64,000 nt of DNA, taken from Haloplanus sp. XH21. GTDB taxonomy: Archaea > Halobacteriota > Halobacteria > Halobacteriales > Haloferacaceae. Positions within the stretch are counted from its first letter, which is position 1, and each line of letters opens with the position of its first letter. The notes below the pieces were generated by a model that was not told the DNA's origin, did no database searches, and saw only the letters and a list, made by a program, of their open reading frames with translations. Below, one piece after another: positions 18,935 through 27,823 of this stretch. The stretch is from NCBI RefSeq assembly GCF_023276355.1, contig NZ_JALLPL010000001.1, positions 434,001 through 498,000 of the forward strand, written 5' to 3'. The position numbers and the translations under genes are program-made.

Positions 18935-19354
18935 ATGTCTGCGAACCGCAAGGGGGACCGCCGGGAGCGCGAACTCGTCAACAAACTCGACGAGGCCGGC
19001 TTTGCGGTCATGCGCGCGCCGGCAAGCGGCAGCGCGACCGACCGAGAGCTCCCCGACGTGCTGGCGGGTGACGGCGAGCAGTTCTACGCCATCGAGGCGA
19101 AATCCAGCGCCGGCGACCCCATCTATCTCACCGGCGAAGAGGTCGAGGCGCTGATCTACTTCGCACAGAACTTCGGCGCGAGCGCCCGCATCGCCGTCCG
19201 GTTCGACCGCGAGGACTGGTATTTCTTCCACCCCGACGACTGTTACGTGACCGACGGCGGCAACTACCGCGTCAAAAAGGAGACGGCGCTGGCTGACGGG
19301 ACTGATCTCGACGAACTCGTCGGCCACTCGACGCAGGCGCGCCTCGACGGTTAG
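18935..19354 (+). CDS. hjc: Holliday junction resolvase Hjc
   Basis: A 139-residue archaeal Hjc nuclease that cleaves four-way DNA junctions in recombination. The fold signature is complete: N-terminal [11 protein letters not shown] (Glu), RELPDVLA (Asp) and IEAKSS (ExK), the PD-(D/E)XK-type active site. The ATG is fixed by homology and by a GATTTAAG TATA-like box about 26-33 nt upstream. Its TAG stop overlaps the convergent stop of the SWIM gene by 4 nt. Confidence 0.95.
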   Translation: MSANRKGDRRERELVNKLDEAGFAVMRAPASGSATDRELPDVLAGDGEQFYAIEAKSSAGDPIYLTGEEVEALIYFAQNFGASARIAVRFDREDWYFFHPDDCYVTDGGNYRVKKETALADGTDLDELVGHSTQARLDG

Positions 19355-20040
19355 ACGGGCGGCGGCGACACCGAGGCCGAGGCCGCAGTGTCGGTCGTGG
19401 GCGTCGGGTCGTCCGCCCGAGGATCGATCGGTTGGAGGCGCGACGCCGGGAAGGCGTACCGCTTGACCTCGCCGTCACGGCGGAGCGCGTCGAAATACAC
19501 CGCGTGGAAGACGGGTTCGTGCGCGCCGTAGGCCTCGTTGGTCGGGTAGTCGGCGACGAGGCGTCCTTCGTCCGTCTCGAACCGGTCCGCGCGCTCACCG
19601 GTCGCCGCGACGACGACGAGTCGGTCGCCGGTTTCGCGGTCACGAACGAACGCTCCCGGGCGAACGCCGTGGCGGTCACAGAGAGTCGGGCCGCGCTCGC
19701 CCGTCGGGACGAACGTGCGCCCGCCACACACCGCACAGACGGCGGTGCGCTCGCCGGGGCGGGGGACGAGGCCTTCGCGCACTTCGAGTTCGACCCGGCG
19801 GAGATGCTTACAGCGGGCGCCGCGCAGTTCGCTGTCCGGGCACGTGCAAGTGTCGGCGTCGAGTGCGACGACGTACGTTCCGCCATCGGTTTCGACGACG
19901 TAGCGGCCGTCACGAAGCGGGCGAACGACCATCGGTTCGGTCCGGGCGCGTCGCTCCCGACCCGCCGTTCCCGCGGCGGGGAACGTCGTTTTTGAACGGG
20001 TTGCCGGCAGTGACGCGGGTGTGTATGCTGATTGCGTCAT
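19351..20040 (-). CDS. SWIM zinc-finger protein
   Basis: A 229-residue protein with a SWIM motif, [15 protein letters not shown] (CxC...CxH), at about residues 66-80, followed by a CAVCGG and LCDRHG pair that may form a second zinc site. SWIM domains mediate DNA or protein contacts in many archaeal proteins. The long start is preferred because it includes an N-terminal [20 protein letters not shown] stretch resembling other haloarchaeal members; an internal ATG at 19932 would remove 36 residues. Role unknown; the partner of the convergent hjc gene is not implied by position. Confidence 0.8.
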   Translation of the reverse strand: MTQSAYTPASLPATRSKTTFPAAGTAGRERRARTEPMVVRPLRDGRYVVETDGGTYVVALDADTCTCPDSELRGARCKHLRRVELEVREGLVPRPGERTAVCAVCGGRTFVPTGERGPTLCDRHGVRPGAFVRDRETGDRLVVVAATGERADRFETDEGRLVADYPTNEAYGAHEPVFHAVYFDALRRDGEVKRYAFPASRLQPIDPRADDPTPTTDTAASASVSPPPV

Positions 20041-20257
20041 AGGTGTGGAGCGACCGTCGCTCCGATATCGGTACTAGACGCTCGATACACCTAAACCCTC
20101 GTTTGGGCGGTCGTTACCGGCCGAATGCGGCGTCCTCGGGGGTAGAAATCGCTGTGGCTAGCACCGAGCTGTCGCCCGGACACGAGGGCAGGGACCGCGC
20201 GGCCGCGCCTCACTGCCGCATCGAAGCCCTTTTGCCGAGGCTGACGGATGTGCGAAC

Positions 20258-20455
20258 ATGGAACTCGAAGAGGGGATGGTCCGGAAAATAGCCATCTCAG
20301 TCGGCGTCGTCGGCGTTTTCGTCGCGGCCGTCGTCGGCATCGGTACCACCTACAGCGACGGAGGGCTTGGCTCAACCGGCGGGTTGGCCCTCGTCGCCAG
20401 CATCGCGGTGTTCATTCTCCTGATGGCGGGCGTCGGCCTCTTCCTCGCGGATTAA
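20258..20455 (+). CDS. Small two-helix membrane protein
   Basis: A 65-residue protein (MELEEGMVRKIAISVGVVGV start) with two transmembrane helices and a short extracytoplasmic GTTYSDGGLGSTGG loop. The acidic start and clean helix pattern are typical of real short haloarchaeal membrane proteins. A CCCTTTTGCC stretch about 27 nt upstream may be its promoter. The TAA stop overlaps the convergent priL stop by 4 nt (TTAA). Function unknown. Confidence 0.65.
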   Translation: MELEEGMVRKIAISVGVVGVFVAAVVGIGTTYSDGGLGSTGGLALVASIAVFILLMAGVGLFLAD

Positions 20456-21570
20456 TCGCCCGCCTCGCCCTCCGCGCTCGACTCCGACTGAGTCGCGTCG
20501 TCAAGGGCCGCGGCGTAGTATCGGAGCGGATGATCGATCGTCTCACACCGCTCGTCGGGGTTCACACAGTCGCCGAGCGCCTGCATCGTCGCACACGAGG
20601 GCGTGGGGTACTGGCTCCCACCGGGACCGCCGTCGTCGTCGAGGACGGTCACGCGATAGTCGAGCGCGTCGTCGTCAAGGCCGGGCCACCGGTCGGCGAT
20701 GGCGTCGGCGTCGAGGCCGAGGGAGACGAGAAACGACGTGACGGCGAAGGCGGCGTGGGGTGATAGCTCCGCGTCGGCAGCGTCGTCGAGCAACGCCTGC
20801 ATGCAGGGCGGAAACGCGTCGGGCGCGACGACATCGACCGAGGGCAGGCGTTCGCGCTCCGCGAGACGGTCGCGGAGCGTCGCCACGTCGTCTTCGAGTG
20901 CGGCGGCGATGGCGTCGCCGCTGGCACTGCCGCGGACCCCGAAGGGAAGCTCGTCGGCGACCCGGCGGCGGATGGCCTCTCGGAGCAGGCGGCGGAGTTC
21001 CTTGCGGTCGATCGGGACCGCACCGTCGGCCAGTTCGCGGTTGACCAGTCGCCAGTCGGTGCCCCACTCGGGGTCGGCCAGGCGGAGGTAGTCGGTCACG
21101 TCGATGCGGAAGGCGTCGGCATCCCGGGCGTCGTCTCGCTCATTACCGGCGTCGACGCGGGTCACCGATTCCGTGAGGTCGAACTCGTCGAGCACCTGCG
21201 ACAGGGTGGCGCGCGTCGTGTCGACGCTCCGGAGTTCGTCGTCGTCGGCCGTGAGGTCCGCGACGAGTCGGTCGTGGGCGGTGTCGGCCTCGGCCTCGGC
21301 GTATTTCTCGACTGCCGCCCGCATATCCACCAGCGAGACGAGGATGCGAGCGATGGGGTACGAGAGGAGTTCGTCGCGGTCGCTCCAGCGCTCCGGCGTC
21401 TCGGAGGCGACGGTGCCCGACATGAGCGCGCGCTCGACCCGTTCGCGGGCGCGGTCGACCGCTGGGTCACCCTCGGTAACCAGGCGAGGCGGGGCGATGT
21501 CGGCCGCCTGGACCGCCTCCCGTGCCGCACGGAAGAAGGGATAGCGGGCGTAGAGCGGGTCGGGACGCAT
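20452..21570 (-). CDS. priL: DNA primase large subunit
   Basis: A 372-residue archaeo-eukaryotic primase large subunit that partners PriS to make primers for replication. Four conserved cysteines that bind the 4Fe-4S cluster are present at residues 256 (FPPCMQ), 326 (TPSCATM), 335 (LGDCVN) and 342 (ERCET). The N-terminal domain contains the expected DPLYARYPFF start and LVSLVDMRAAVEKYAEAEA helix. The acidic C-terminal tail is haloarchaeal. priS is not in this window. Confidence 0.95.
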   Translation of the reverse strand: MRPDPLYARYPFFRAAREAVQAADIAPPRLVTEGDPAVDRARERVERALMSGTVASETPERWSDRDELLSYPIARILVSLVDMRAAVEKYAEAEADTAHDRLVADLTADDDELRSVDTTRATLSQVLDEFDLTESVTRVDAGNERDDARDADAFRIDVTDYLRLADPEWGTDWRLVNRELADGAVPIDRKELRRLLREAIRRRVADELPFGVRGSASGDAIAAALEDDVATLRDRLAERERLPSVDVVAPDAFPPCMQALLDDAADAELSPHAAFAVTSFLVSLGLDADAIADRWPGLDDDALDYRVTVLDDDGGPGGSQYPTPSCATMQALGDCVNPDERCETIDHPLRYYAAALDDATQSESSAEGEAGD

Positions 21571-21657
21571 CGCCGAACGGTTGTGGAGCGGGGTGGATAA
21601 GCGCGACGGTCAGCGCGTCCGGACCACACGACCTAAGTCCACGCCGGCCTACTCGAC

Positions 21658-22248
21658 GTGGTAGTGCCGACGTTCGACTACCCGTGCCCGGACTGCCGGA
21701 CGACGAACAGTCTCCACGACGCCGACTGCCAGTTCGAGGGGACGCCCTGGGCGGAGATAGAGACCGCCTACGTCGACGTCGTCAGCGTGCTTTCGGGCGG
21801 CGTGACCGACGCCGACGACGTGCCCGAACGCGTCGCGGAGTGGGGACCGATCCGGCAGGCGGCGCTCGACCGCCTCCAGCAGGACGGCCGGGTCGACGAG
21901 TCCAACGACCGCCTGCGACTCCTCCCGGCCGAGGAGTACCGCGAAGCGGTGTCGGTGCCGACCCGCGATCCGATCAAGACCCTCTACGAGCGCGGGAGCG
22001 TCCCCGGCTGTCACGACAACGCCGTCTTCGCTATGATCGCGTGGTACGAGATGGTCGGGCTCTCCTGGCCAGAGACGAAAGCGACCGTCGTCGAATGGCT
22101 TCACGAGAGCGGCGCGTGGGACCGCGGCGGGTTCGAGGAGGCGTCGCCCGAGGCACTGGTCGAGAAGAAACGCCACGTCTACGAGGCGGGCTACGGCTGG
22201 AAGGAGAAGGCGACGGCCGCGAAACGGGTCATCGACCGGCGTCACTGA
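21658..22248 (+). CDS. Conserved haloarchaeal protein with N-terminal zinc ribbon
   Basis: A 196-residue protein starting with a four-cysteine element (YPCPDC...HDADC) followed by an acidic helical domain and a central PGCHDNAVFAMIAWYEMVGL segment. The C-terminal half (GLSWPETKATVVEWLHESGAW, YGWKEKATAAKRVIDR) is helical. The start is GTG at 21658 or a second GTG two codons later; no ATG fits. It is divergent from priL. I cannot assign a function. Confidence 0.75.
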   Translation: MVVPTFDYPCPDCRTTNSLHDADCQFEGTPWAEIETAYVDVVSVLSGGVTDADDVPERVAEWGPIRQAALDRLQQDGRVDESNDRLRLLPAEEYREAVSVPTRDPIKTLYERGSVPGCHDNAVFAMIAWYEMVGLSWPETKATVVEWLHESGAWDRGGFEEASPEALVEKKRHVYEAGYGWKEKATAAKRVIDRRH

Positions 22249-22350
22249 GCGGCCGAGAGTCCGAACCGCGACACTGATTCTCACGGGCTGGGAACCGGCA
22301 CGAACAGGTTCGCAACCAGACATACGCGGCTCATCGTCCCATTCTCTCCC

Positions 22351-22691
22351 ATGGCGACGGAACCGGGAGAGACAGACGACCGCGTGTCCGAACGCTCGAC
22401 TGCGCCGGCGCGGACATCAACCCCGACCTGCTCTGTCCGAAATCGGCGACGGGTGGGGAGACACAGGTCCACTGCCACCTGACTGACTCCGAAGGCATCG
22501 ATCACGTGACGGTCGTGAGCGGCGGGGAGCGTGTCGCCATCGACCGGTCGCCGCCGTTCGAGTTCGACCTTCGGGCGAGCGAGTTGACCGAGGTGACGGG
22601 CGAAACGCAGTTTCAGGTCGTCCTCCGGGACGCGGAAGGGAACACGATCCGGCGGTACACGCGGACGCTCTCGATGATCCCGGAGGGGTGA
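22351..22691 (+). pseudogene. Frameshifted remnant with Ig-like domain
   Basis: An ATG at 22351 opens a frame (MATEPGETDDRVS) that becomes meaningless after about 15 codons, while a good acidic protein continues in another frame from about 22400: DINPDLLCPKSATGGETQ, then a DSEGIDHVTVVSGGERVAI beta-rich segment ending TRTLSMIPEG and a stop at 22691. The second part resembles a single extracellular Ig-like strand-rich domain. One frameshift between the two, or loss of the true 5' part, would explain this. A sequencing error is an alternative. Confidence 0.4.
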
Positions 22692-22733
22692 CCGCGGCCG
22701 AAGGTATTTGTTCCGACCGAAACAGGGGCGTGT

Positions 22734-23105
22734 ATGGTCTCCGACTCGACTCTCCACGCACTGATCGGTGCCGTCGTGACCGTCGTCCTCTCGTTCATCC
22801 CGTTCTCGCCCGTCCTCGGCGGGGGCGTCGCGGCGTATCTGAACGACGCCGACTACGACACCGGCATCCGCATCGGCGCCATATCCGGCGTCATCGCGTC
22901 GATACCGCTGTTTCTCGGCATCTTCCTCGTGCTCGCGGTCGGAACGTTCATGCTCGGATTCGGTCCCCAGCCGCACATGGTGTTCGGCATCGGCGGGATC
23001 ATCTTCCTGTTCGTGTTCGGCGTCCTGATCAGCCTGGTGTACACCGTCGGTCTGAGCGCGCTCGGTGGGTATCTGGGGGCGTACGTGGTTGAGGACGTGG
23101 AGTGA
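22734..23105 (+). CDS. DUF5518 membrane protein
   Basis: A 123-residue membrane protein with four hydrophobic helices and glycine-rich turns (SPVLGGGVAAYLND, GIRIGAISGVIAS, ALGGYLGAYVVED). The GGGVAAYL followed by a small acidic loop and GARVGA-like segment is the DUF5518 pattern common in haloarchaea. Function unknown. It is the last plus-strand gene before the tRNA-Arg repeat cluster. Confidence 0.8.
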   Translation: MVSDSTLHALIGAVVTVVLSFIPFSPVLGGGVAAYLNDADYDTGIRIGAISGVIASIPLFLGIFLVLAVGTFMLGFGPQPHMVFGIGGIIFLFVFGVLISLVYTVGLSALGGYLGAYVVEDVE

Positions 23106-23121
23106 GCTGTTGAGTCGGTAT

Positions 23122-23403
23122 CGCAGATAGCGGGCACGATGGGAGTCCCGCGAGCGAACGAAGTGAGCGAGTGGGACTCAATCGTGCCCGTGAACGAACG
23201 AAGTGAGTGAACGGGCACGATGGGATTTGAACCACGGTCGCTCACGCTGTTCGCTCCCTGATTCAAATCCAGTAGCCGCTACTGCTCACTGACGTTCGCA
23301 GATAGCGGGCACGATGGGAGTCCCGCGAGCGAACGAAGTGAGCGAGTGGGACTCAATCGTGCCCGTGAACGAAGTGAGTGAACGGGCACGATGGGATTTG
23401 AAC
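23122..23403. repeat. Ladder of hairpins built from the tRNA-Arg(TCT) 3' end
   Basis: Two direct copies of about 110 bp begin at 23122 and 23297 (both open CGCAGATAGCGGGCACGAT) and differ by one 4-nt duplication. Each contains GGGCACGATGGGA, the complement of the tRNA acceptor and T-stem, followed by alternating inverted copies of it (ATCGTGCCC at 23181). A 21-nt exact copy of the tRNA 3' end is at 23213-23233, matching 23384-23404 inside the tRNA gene. Loops between the arms read CGAGCGAACGAAGTGAGCG or close variants. A third hairpin pairs GGATTTGAA (23223) with TTCAAATCC (23262). Confidence 0.85.
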
Positions 23404-23481
23404 CCACGACCGTCGGATGACTTCCCCCGCCAGCCTCGGGGTTAGAAGTCCGACGCTCTATCCGGACTGAGCTACGTGCCC
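23383..23481 (-). tRNA. tRNA-Arg(TCT) with a 24-nt intron
   Basis: Cloverleaf: acceptor GGGCACG/CGTGCCC, D-arm GCTC...GAGC, anticodon stem TCGGA/TCCGA, T-arm GTGGG-TTCAAAT-CCCAT, discriminator G, no encoded CCA. The anticodon loop starts CTTCTA, giving anticodon TCT. A 24-nt intron (23419-23442) interrupts after position 37, the canonical archaeal site. It folds a perfect bulge-helix-bulge: outer helix = anticodon stem, central 4-bp helix CTTC/GAAG, 3-nt bulges TAA and TCA, inner helix CCCC/GGGG. The splicing endonuclease should cut within the two bulges to leave a 75-nt tRNA. Confidence 0.93.
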
Positions 23482-23653
23482 TCGTCGAGAAGGTAGAGTA
23501 GCACGTCAAAAAACCGTTCGACTCACACGGACCGGTTGGCGTCGCCGATAAACCGGCACAACGACCCGTCTCATACGGTTTCTTGGAAGTCAGTACCGGT
23601 GATTCGCTGGACCGTCCCAGCGAACCGCCGGTAAACAGTTCCGATAATCCGTC

Positions 23654-24031
23654 TCAGCCGTCGAACCGATACAGCGACGTGACGTACGGCAGCCGGTCGA
23701 ACATGGGAATCGCGAGCGGGAGACCGATGACGGTGACCGCGAGGAAACTGGCGAGGTTCGCCCAGAGCCAGCCGAGCCACCACCCCACGAACACGAAGTA
23801 GAGCGCCCGGAGCGCGAGCGAGCGCTGCTCGGGAGCGGCGGACGGATCCGCGATCGATTCGGGTTCTTTCAGCGTCAGCACCGTCGGGACGAGGTTGATG
23901 AGCTTGACGCCAATGGGCGCGCCGACAACAGTGGCACAGAGGAACCACGCCACGTTGACGACGGCCGGCGTGGCCCACCAGCCGACGACGACGAACCACA
24001 GGGCACGGGTGAAGAGGGAGCGTTGCGTCAC
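23654..24031 (-). CDS. YccF-type inner membrane protein
   Basis: A 125-residue protein made of two similar halves, each with RALWFVVVGWW or RALYFVFVGWW followed by a helix and a GAPIGVKLINLVP or GLPLAIPMFDRLP turn, the duplicated pattern of YccF-domain membrane proteins. I use a GTG start (VTQRSLFTRALWF); an ATG 29 codons upstream would add arginine/proline-rich residues that look non-coding. Function unknown. It is divergent from the UPF0200 gene. Confidence 0.72.
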   Translation of the reverse strand: MTQRSLFTRALWFVVVGWWATPAVVNVAWFLCATVVGAPIGVKLINLVPTVLTLKEPESIADPSAAPEQRSLALRALYFVFVGWWLGWLWANLASFLAVTVIGLPLAIPMFDRLPYVTSLYRFDG

Positions 24032-24138
24032 GGTGGAGAGTGGCGGGGCGCGAGCAAAAGCCTGGCGCGGTCCAGAAGCGCCACGGGAGCGCGGATGCAT
24101 CGCATTACATAAGGCCACGAGGCCGGTACTGACTGGTA

Positions 24139-24696
24139 ATGAAGGTAGTCGGCACCGTGGGGCTTCCCGGGAGCGGCAAGGGCGAAGCCGCGGAGGTGGC
24201 CCGCGAGATGGGCGTCCCCGTGGTGACTATGGGCGACGTGATCAGAGCGGCGTGTCGGAACCGCGGGCTCGACCCGGCCGAGCACCACGGCGAAGTGGCG
24301 CAGGCGCTCCGCGACGAGGGCGGCCCTGCGGCCGTCGCCGAACGCTCGCTGCCACACATCAGGGACGCGCTGGAGGACGCGGAGGCAGTGCTCGTCGATG
24401 GACTGCGCGCCCCCGAAGAGGTGGCGCGCTTCGAGGACGCCTTCGGCGACGCGTTCGTCCTCGTGAGCGTCGAGGCGCCGTTCGAGACGCGCGCGAAGCG
24501 TCTGGGTGAACGGGGACGCGACGCCACCGATATCGACCGGGAGGCGCTCCGAGAGCGCGAGGAGCGCGAACTCGGCTTCGGCATGGGCGACGTGATGGAC
24601 CGCGCGGACGTGACCATCGAGAACACCGGCTCGCTGTCGGCGTTCCGGGACCGCGTTCGTGAGGTACTCGACGACCCCGTGGAGGCCGAGCGATGA
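24139..24696 (+). CDS. UPF0200 family nucleotide kinase-like protein
   Basis: A 185-residue P-loop protein. Walker A is GLPGSGKG near the N-terminus, followed by a VTMGDVIRAACRNRG segment and a lid-like R-rich helix (RAKRLGERGRDATDIDRE), the arrangement of adenylate/dephospho-CoA kinase relatives. UPF0200 proteins are conserved across archaea; the substrate is not established in what I can see. Its stop overlaps the start of the next gene by ATGA, so the pair is co-translated, a conserved archaeal arrangement. Confidence 0.85.
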   Translation: MKVVGTVGLPGSGKGEAAEVAREMGVPVVTMGDVIRAACRNRGLDPAEHHGEVAQALRDEGGPAAVAERSLPHIRDALEDAEAVLVDGLRAPEEVARFEDAFGDAFVLVSVEAPFETRAKRLGERGRDATDIDREALREREERELGFGMGDVMDRADVTIENTGSLSAFRDRVREVLDDPVEAER

Positions 24697-25103
24697 TCCA
24701 CCAGGTCGACGTGCGGATCGTCGCGCCGGTTCGCGACACGGAAGTGACCGATCGGGTTGCCGACGCGATCCACAACCTGTTCCCGAACGCGGAGATCGAA
24801 CACGAACCGGGACGACTCGTCGCCGAGGCACACTCGATGGAGGCGCTCTCCGAACAGTTGCACGAACAGGCGATCCTCGACACCGCCCGCAAGGAGTTCT
24901 TCCGCCGCGCCGACGACGAGGGGTTCGCCTTCGCGCTGAAAAAGCAGGCGGCGTTCAAGGGCATCATCAACTTCTCGGTCGGGTCGCCGGACGAACTCGG
25001 CGATATCGAGGTGCAGATGACGGTCCACGAACCCGACGTGGAGTCGTTCATCGATCACGTCGCGCCGCCGACGGAAGAGGGAACGCCGGTCGACCCCGAC
25101 TGA
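24693..25103 (+). CDS. UPF0201 family protein
   Basis: A 136-residue alpha/beta protein (IHQVDVRIVAPVRDTEVTDR start; LKKQAAFKGIINFSVGSPDE central motif) of the archaeal UPF0201 family, which has a ribosomal-L5-like fold and is suspected to bind RNA. It is coupled to the upstream UPF0200 kinase by a 4-nt overlap. The C-terminus is acidic and proline-rich. Confidence 0.85.
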   Translation: MIHQVDVRIVAPVRDTEVTDRVADAIHNLFPNAEIEHEPGRLVAEAHSMEALSEQLHEQAILDTARKEFFRRADDEGFAFALKKQAAFKGIINFSVGSPDELGDIEVQMTVHEPDVESFIDHVAPPTEEGTPVDPD

Positions 25104-25125
25104 TACGGGGGGTCCGCGGGAAGAG

Positions 25126-25683
25126 CTACACGAACGCCAGCACGGCGAGATAGAGCAGCACCACGCCGAGCACGTCGCAGGTGTTCGTGACGACCGGGAT
25201 CACCACGTCGTCGGGGTCGAGTTCGAACCGGTAGGCCGCGTACGTGGCGACGACGGTGACGGCGACGGCGAGGACCGCGAGCGAGAGACCGCTGGCGAGC
25301 GAGACGACGAGAACCGTCGACAGCGGGAGAGCGGTCGAGCCGAGGAGCGCGGTCAGTCCCCACGCCCCGAAACCGACGAGGGGAAACATCGTGGCGGCCA
25401 GCGCGACGATGGCGACGGCGTTGCCGACGAGCGCGGCGTCATCGAGTGCGAACGAGAGGGTCCCGAGGTGGAACGCCGTCGAGAGGCGGGCCGCGAGAAT
25501 GCTTCCCAGATTCCCCGCGGTACCGATAGTGACGGGAACGAGCACGAGAAGCGAGGGATACTGCAGGAGCGTCGACTCGAAGCTCCCGAGGACGAGACCG
25601 CTCCCGATTTCGACGAGCGTTAGCAGCAGGAGGACGGGGAGCATCGCCCGGGTTATGGCGCGAACGGTCCACGCGGTCGACAT
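25126..25683 (-). CDS. MgtE-type transporter membrane domain, second half
   Basis: A 185-residue membrane protein with five predicted helices corresponding to the membrane domain of MgtE/SLC41 divalent-cation transporters. Motifs: YPSLLVLVPVTIGTAGNLGS, helix-5-type DPDDVVIPVVTNTCDVLGV, where the acidic and small residues line the ion path. It has no cytoplasmic N and CBS domains. It starts on the base after the stop of a homologous gene, so the two halves are probably made in equal amounts and assemble as a heterodimer. Confidence 0.85.
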   Translation of the reverse strand: MSTAWTVRAITRAMLPVLLLLTLVEIGSGLVLGSFESTLLQYPSLLVLVPVTIGTAGNLGSILAARLSTAFHLGTLSFALDDAALVGNAVAIVALAATMFPLVGFGAWGLTALLGSTALPLSTVLVVSLASGLSLAVLAVAVTVVATYAAYRFELDPDDVVIPVVTNTCDVLGVVLLYLAVLAFV

Positions 25684-26265
25684 TCAGGCACCCCCCATGA
25701 CGAGCGCGACGAATCTGACGGCGATGAGGAGAAAGAGGACGCCGAAGACGTCGCCGGTAGTGGTCACGAGGGGGCCGACGAGCGGGTCGGGGTTGTAGCC
25801 GCGGCGGTAGCCCGCGAAGACGACGGTGACGACGACGACGGTGAGCGTGATGCCCGAGAGGACGCCGGCGACGAGGGCGATACCGAGCAATCGCTCGATG
25901 CCAGCGACGGGAGTGCCGAGGGCAGTGAGGACGGCGAAGGCCGCGGCGGCGGCGAAGAGCGAGGCGACGACGCCGTTCGCGAGCGCCGCGGCCGCAGCGG
26001 CGCGCAATCGCGGGTCGCCGGCCTGGATTCGCGGTTCGATCAACCCCTGGTGGAGTCCGGTCGCCAGACGGGCCCCGAACGAGCCGTAGACGTTGCCACG
26101 CGTCGCGAGCAAGGCGGGAACGAGGACGAGCAATCCCGGCACTGCGCGGAGGTCGGCGCGCATCCCGCCGAGGACGACGCCGGCCAGCAGTCCGCCGACG
26201 AGGCTGGTGCCGAGGGCGGGAAGCGCCTCGCGGTAGGCCTCGGTCGCCACCTCGCGGACGGTCAT
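25684..26265 (-). CDS. MgtE-type transporter membrane domain, first half
   Basis: A 193-residue membrane protein homologous to the following gene: PGLLVLVPALLATRGNVYGS and NPDPLVGPLVTTTGDVFGVL match the same two ion-path motifs. The regulatory N-domain and CBS pair of bacterial MgtE are absent, so gating must differ. The ATG giving MTVREVATEAYREAL is used; upstream residues in frame are non-coding. Mg2+ or Co2+ transport is the likely function from the family. Confidence 0.85.
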   Translation of the reverse strand: MTVREVATEAYREALPALGTSLVGGLLAGVVLGGMRADLRAVPGLLVLVPALLATRGNVYGSFGARLATGLHQGLIEPRIQAGDPRLRAAAAAALANGVVASLFAAAAAFAVLTALGTPVAGIERLLGIALVAGVLSGITLTVVVVTVVFAGYRRGYNPDPLVGPLVTTTGDVFGVLFLLIAVRFVALVMGGA

Positions 26266-26320
26266 CGTCGAACGCAACACGGCCGGGGATGAAAAGTTGG
26301 GCGGAGTGAGAAGAGAGCGA

Positions 26321-27721
26321 CTAACCGAACGGACCCATGCCGCCCATCCCGCCCATGCCGCCACCGCCGCCGCCGTCGCCCTGCTGCATCTTCTTCATCA
26401 TCCGCTGCATGTCGCCGTCGCCCATCCCCTGGAACTGCTTGATGGTCCGTTCCATCATCTTGTGCTGTTCGAGGAGTTCGCGGATGGACTCCTCGTCGAC
26501 GCCGGCGCCGCGGGCGATGCGCTCGACGCGTGATTGACCGATGGTCCGCGGGTTCTCCAGTTCCTGGTCGGTCATCGAGTCCATCGCCACGTCGAAGGTG
26601 CGCATCCGATCCTGGGTCACGTCCATGGCGTCGTCGGGCAACTGGTCCATCAGCCCGCCGCCCATGCCGGGGATCATGTCCATCACCTGATCCAGCGGCC
26701 CCATGTTGTTCATCGCCTCCATCTGCTTTTGCATGTCCTTCAGCGTGAACGACCCCTCCATGATGTCCTCGGGGTCCCAGTCGTCGTCCTCGGTCCCCGT
26801 CTCGGCCATCGCGCGCTCGACGCGCTCGGAGAGTTGCTTGAGGTCGCCCATCCCCAAGAGGCGGGAGATGAAGCCGTCCGGTTCGAAGCGTTCGATATCC
26901 TGGACTGTCTCGCCGGTACCGAGGAACGCGATGGACGAATCGGTCTCGTTGACGGCGGTGAGGGCGCCGCCGCCCTTGGCCGTCCCGTCGAGTTTCGTGA
27001 TGACGACGCCGTCGATGCCGATGGATTCGTCGAACTGCTGGGCCTGATCTTTGGCGCCCTGACCGATGGCGGCGTCGAGGACGAGCAGCGAGCGGTCGGG
27101 ATCGACCGTCGACTCGATCTCCTCGATCTCGTCGATGAGGTCGTCTTCGAGCGCGTGGCGGCCCGCGGTGTCGACGATGTGAACGTCGGCGTCGCTGGTC
27201 GCTTCCAGCCCTTCGCGGGCGATTTCGACCGGGTCGTCGTTCTCGGGGTCGCCGTAGAACTCGACCTCGGCGCGCTCGGCCATCTGCTCGGCCTGTTCGT
27301 AGGCGCCGGGGCGGAAGGTGTCGGTCTGGATGATGGCGGGGCGCAGCCCCTTCTTCGAGAACCACCACGCCATCTTCGCGGCGGAGGTGGTCTTCCCCGA
27401 CCCCTGGAGACCGGCGAGCATGATGGTCTGCGGTTCGAGGGGGAGTTCGGTCGACTCGCCGATCAGGTCGACCATCTCCTCGTAGACGATCTTCAGGACG
27501 TGATCCCGGGCGCTCGTGCCGCCCGGCGGCTCCTCTTCCAGCGCGCGCGTTTTGATCGAGTCGGAGAGGTCCATCACGAGGTCGACGTCCACGTCGGCCT
27601 GAAGCAAGGAGCGCTGGATCTCCTTGACGACCTCCTGGACGTCGTCCTCGTCGAGACGGGACTTCCCTTGGAGTTTCGAGAGGGTGTCCCGCAGAGAGCT
27701 CCCGAGATTGTCGAGTACCAT
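26321..27721 (-). CDS. srp54: Signal recognition particle 54 kDa protein
   Basis: A 466-residue GTPase that binds signal sequences and SRP RNA for co-translational targeting. The N domain is followed by the G domain with GLQGSGKTT (G1), [15 protein letters not shown] (G3) and [11 protein letters not shown] (G4/closing loop). The methionine-rich M domain spans about residues 320-450 and ends in a [16 protein letters not shown] tail. SRP RNA is not in this window. Confidence 0.97.
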   Translation of the reverse strand: MVLDNLGSSLRDTLSKLQGKSRLDEDDVQEVVKEIQRSLLQADVDVDLVMDLSDSIKTRALEEEPPGGTSARDHVLKIVYEEMVDLIGESTELPLEPQTIMLAGLQGSGKTTSAAKMAWWFSKKGLRPAIIQTDTFRPGAYEQAEQMAERAEVEFYGDPENDDPVEIAREGLEATSDADVHIVDTAGRHALEDDLIDEIEEIESTVDPDRSLLVLDAAIGQGAKDQAQQFDESIGIDGVVITKLDGTAKGGGALTAVNETDSSIAFLGTGETVQDIERFEPDGFISRLLGMGDLKQLSERVERAMAETGTEDDDWDPEDIMEGSFTLKDMQKQMEAMNNMGPLDQVMDMIPGMGGGLMDQLPDDAMDVTQDRMRTFDVAMDSMTDQELENPRTIGQSRVERIARGAGVDEESIRELLEQHKMMERTIKQFQGMGDGDMQRMMKKMQQGDGGGGGGMGGMGGMGPFG

Positions 27722-27823
27722 TACCGGTGACTACGCGCCGGCGCCGGTAAAGGCTTTGTTCGTCCCGAACGCGCGGCACGCACGGGGAACGCGCATAAGA
27801 CCCCGCAGTCCCAACTCGGGGCG

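Noticed and set aside
20041-20257. Possible structured RNA between the SWIM gene and the 65-residue membrane gene
   Set aside because: Some GC-rich inverted words, but no match to SRP RNA, RNase P RNA or a box C/D or H/ACA pattern that I can defend.
23122-23403. The tRNA-Arg hairpins as simple transcription terminators
   Set aside because: Haloarchaeal termination mainly uses T-runs, which are absent; exact 21-nt copies of the tRNA 3' end and two direct repeat units are not explained by a terminator role.
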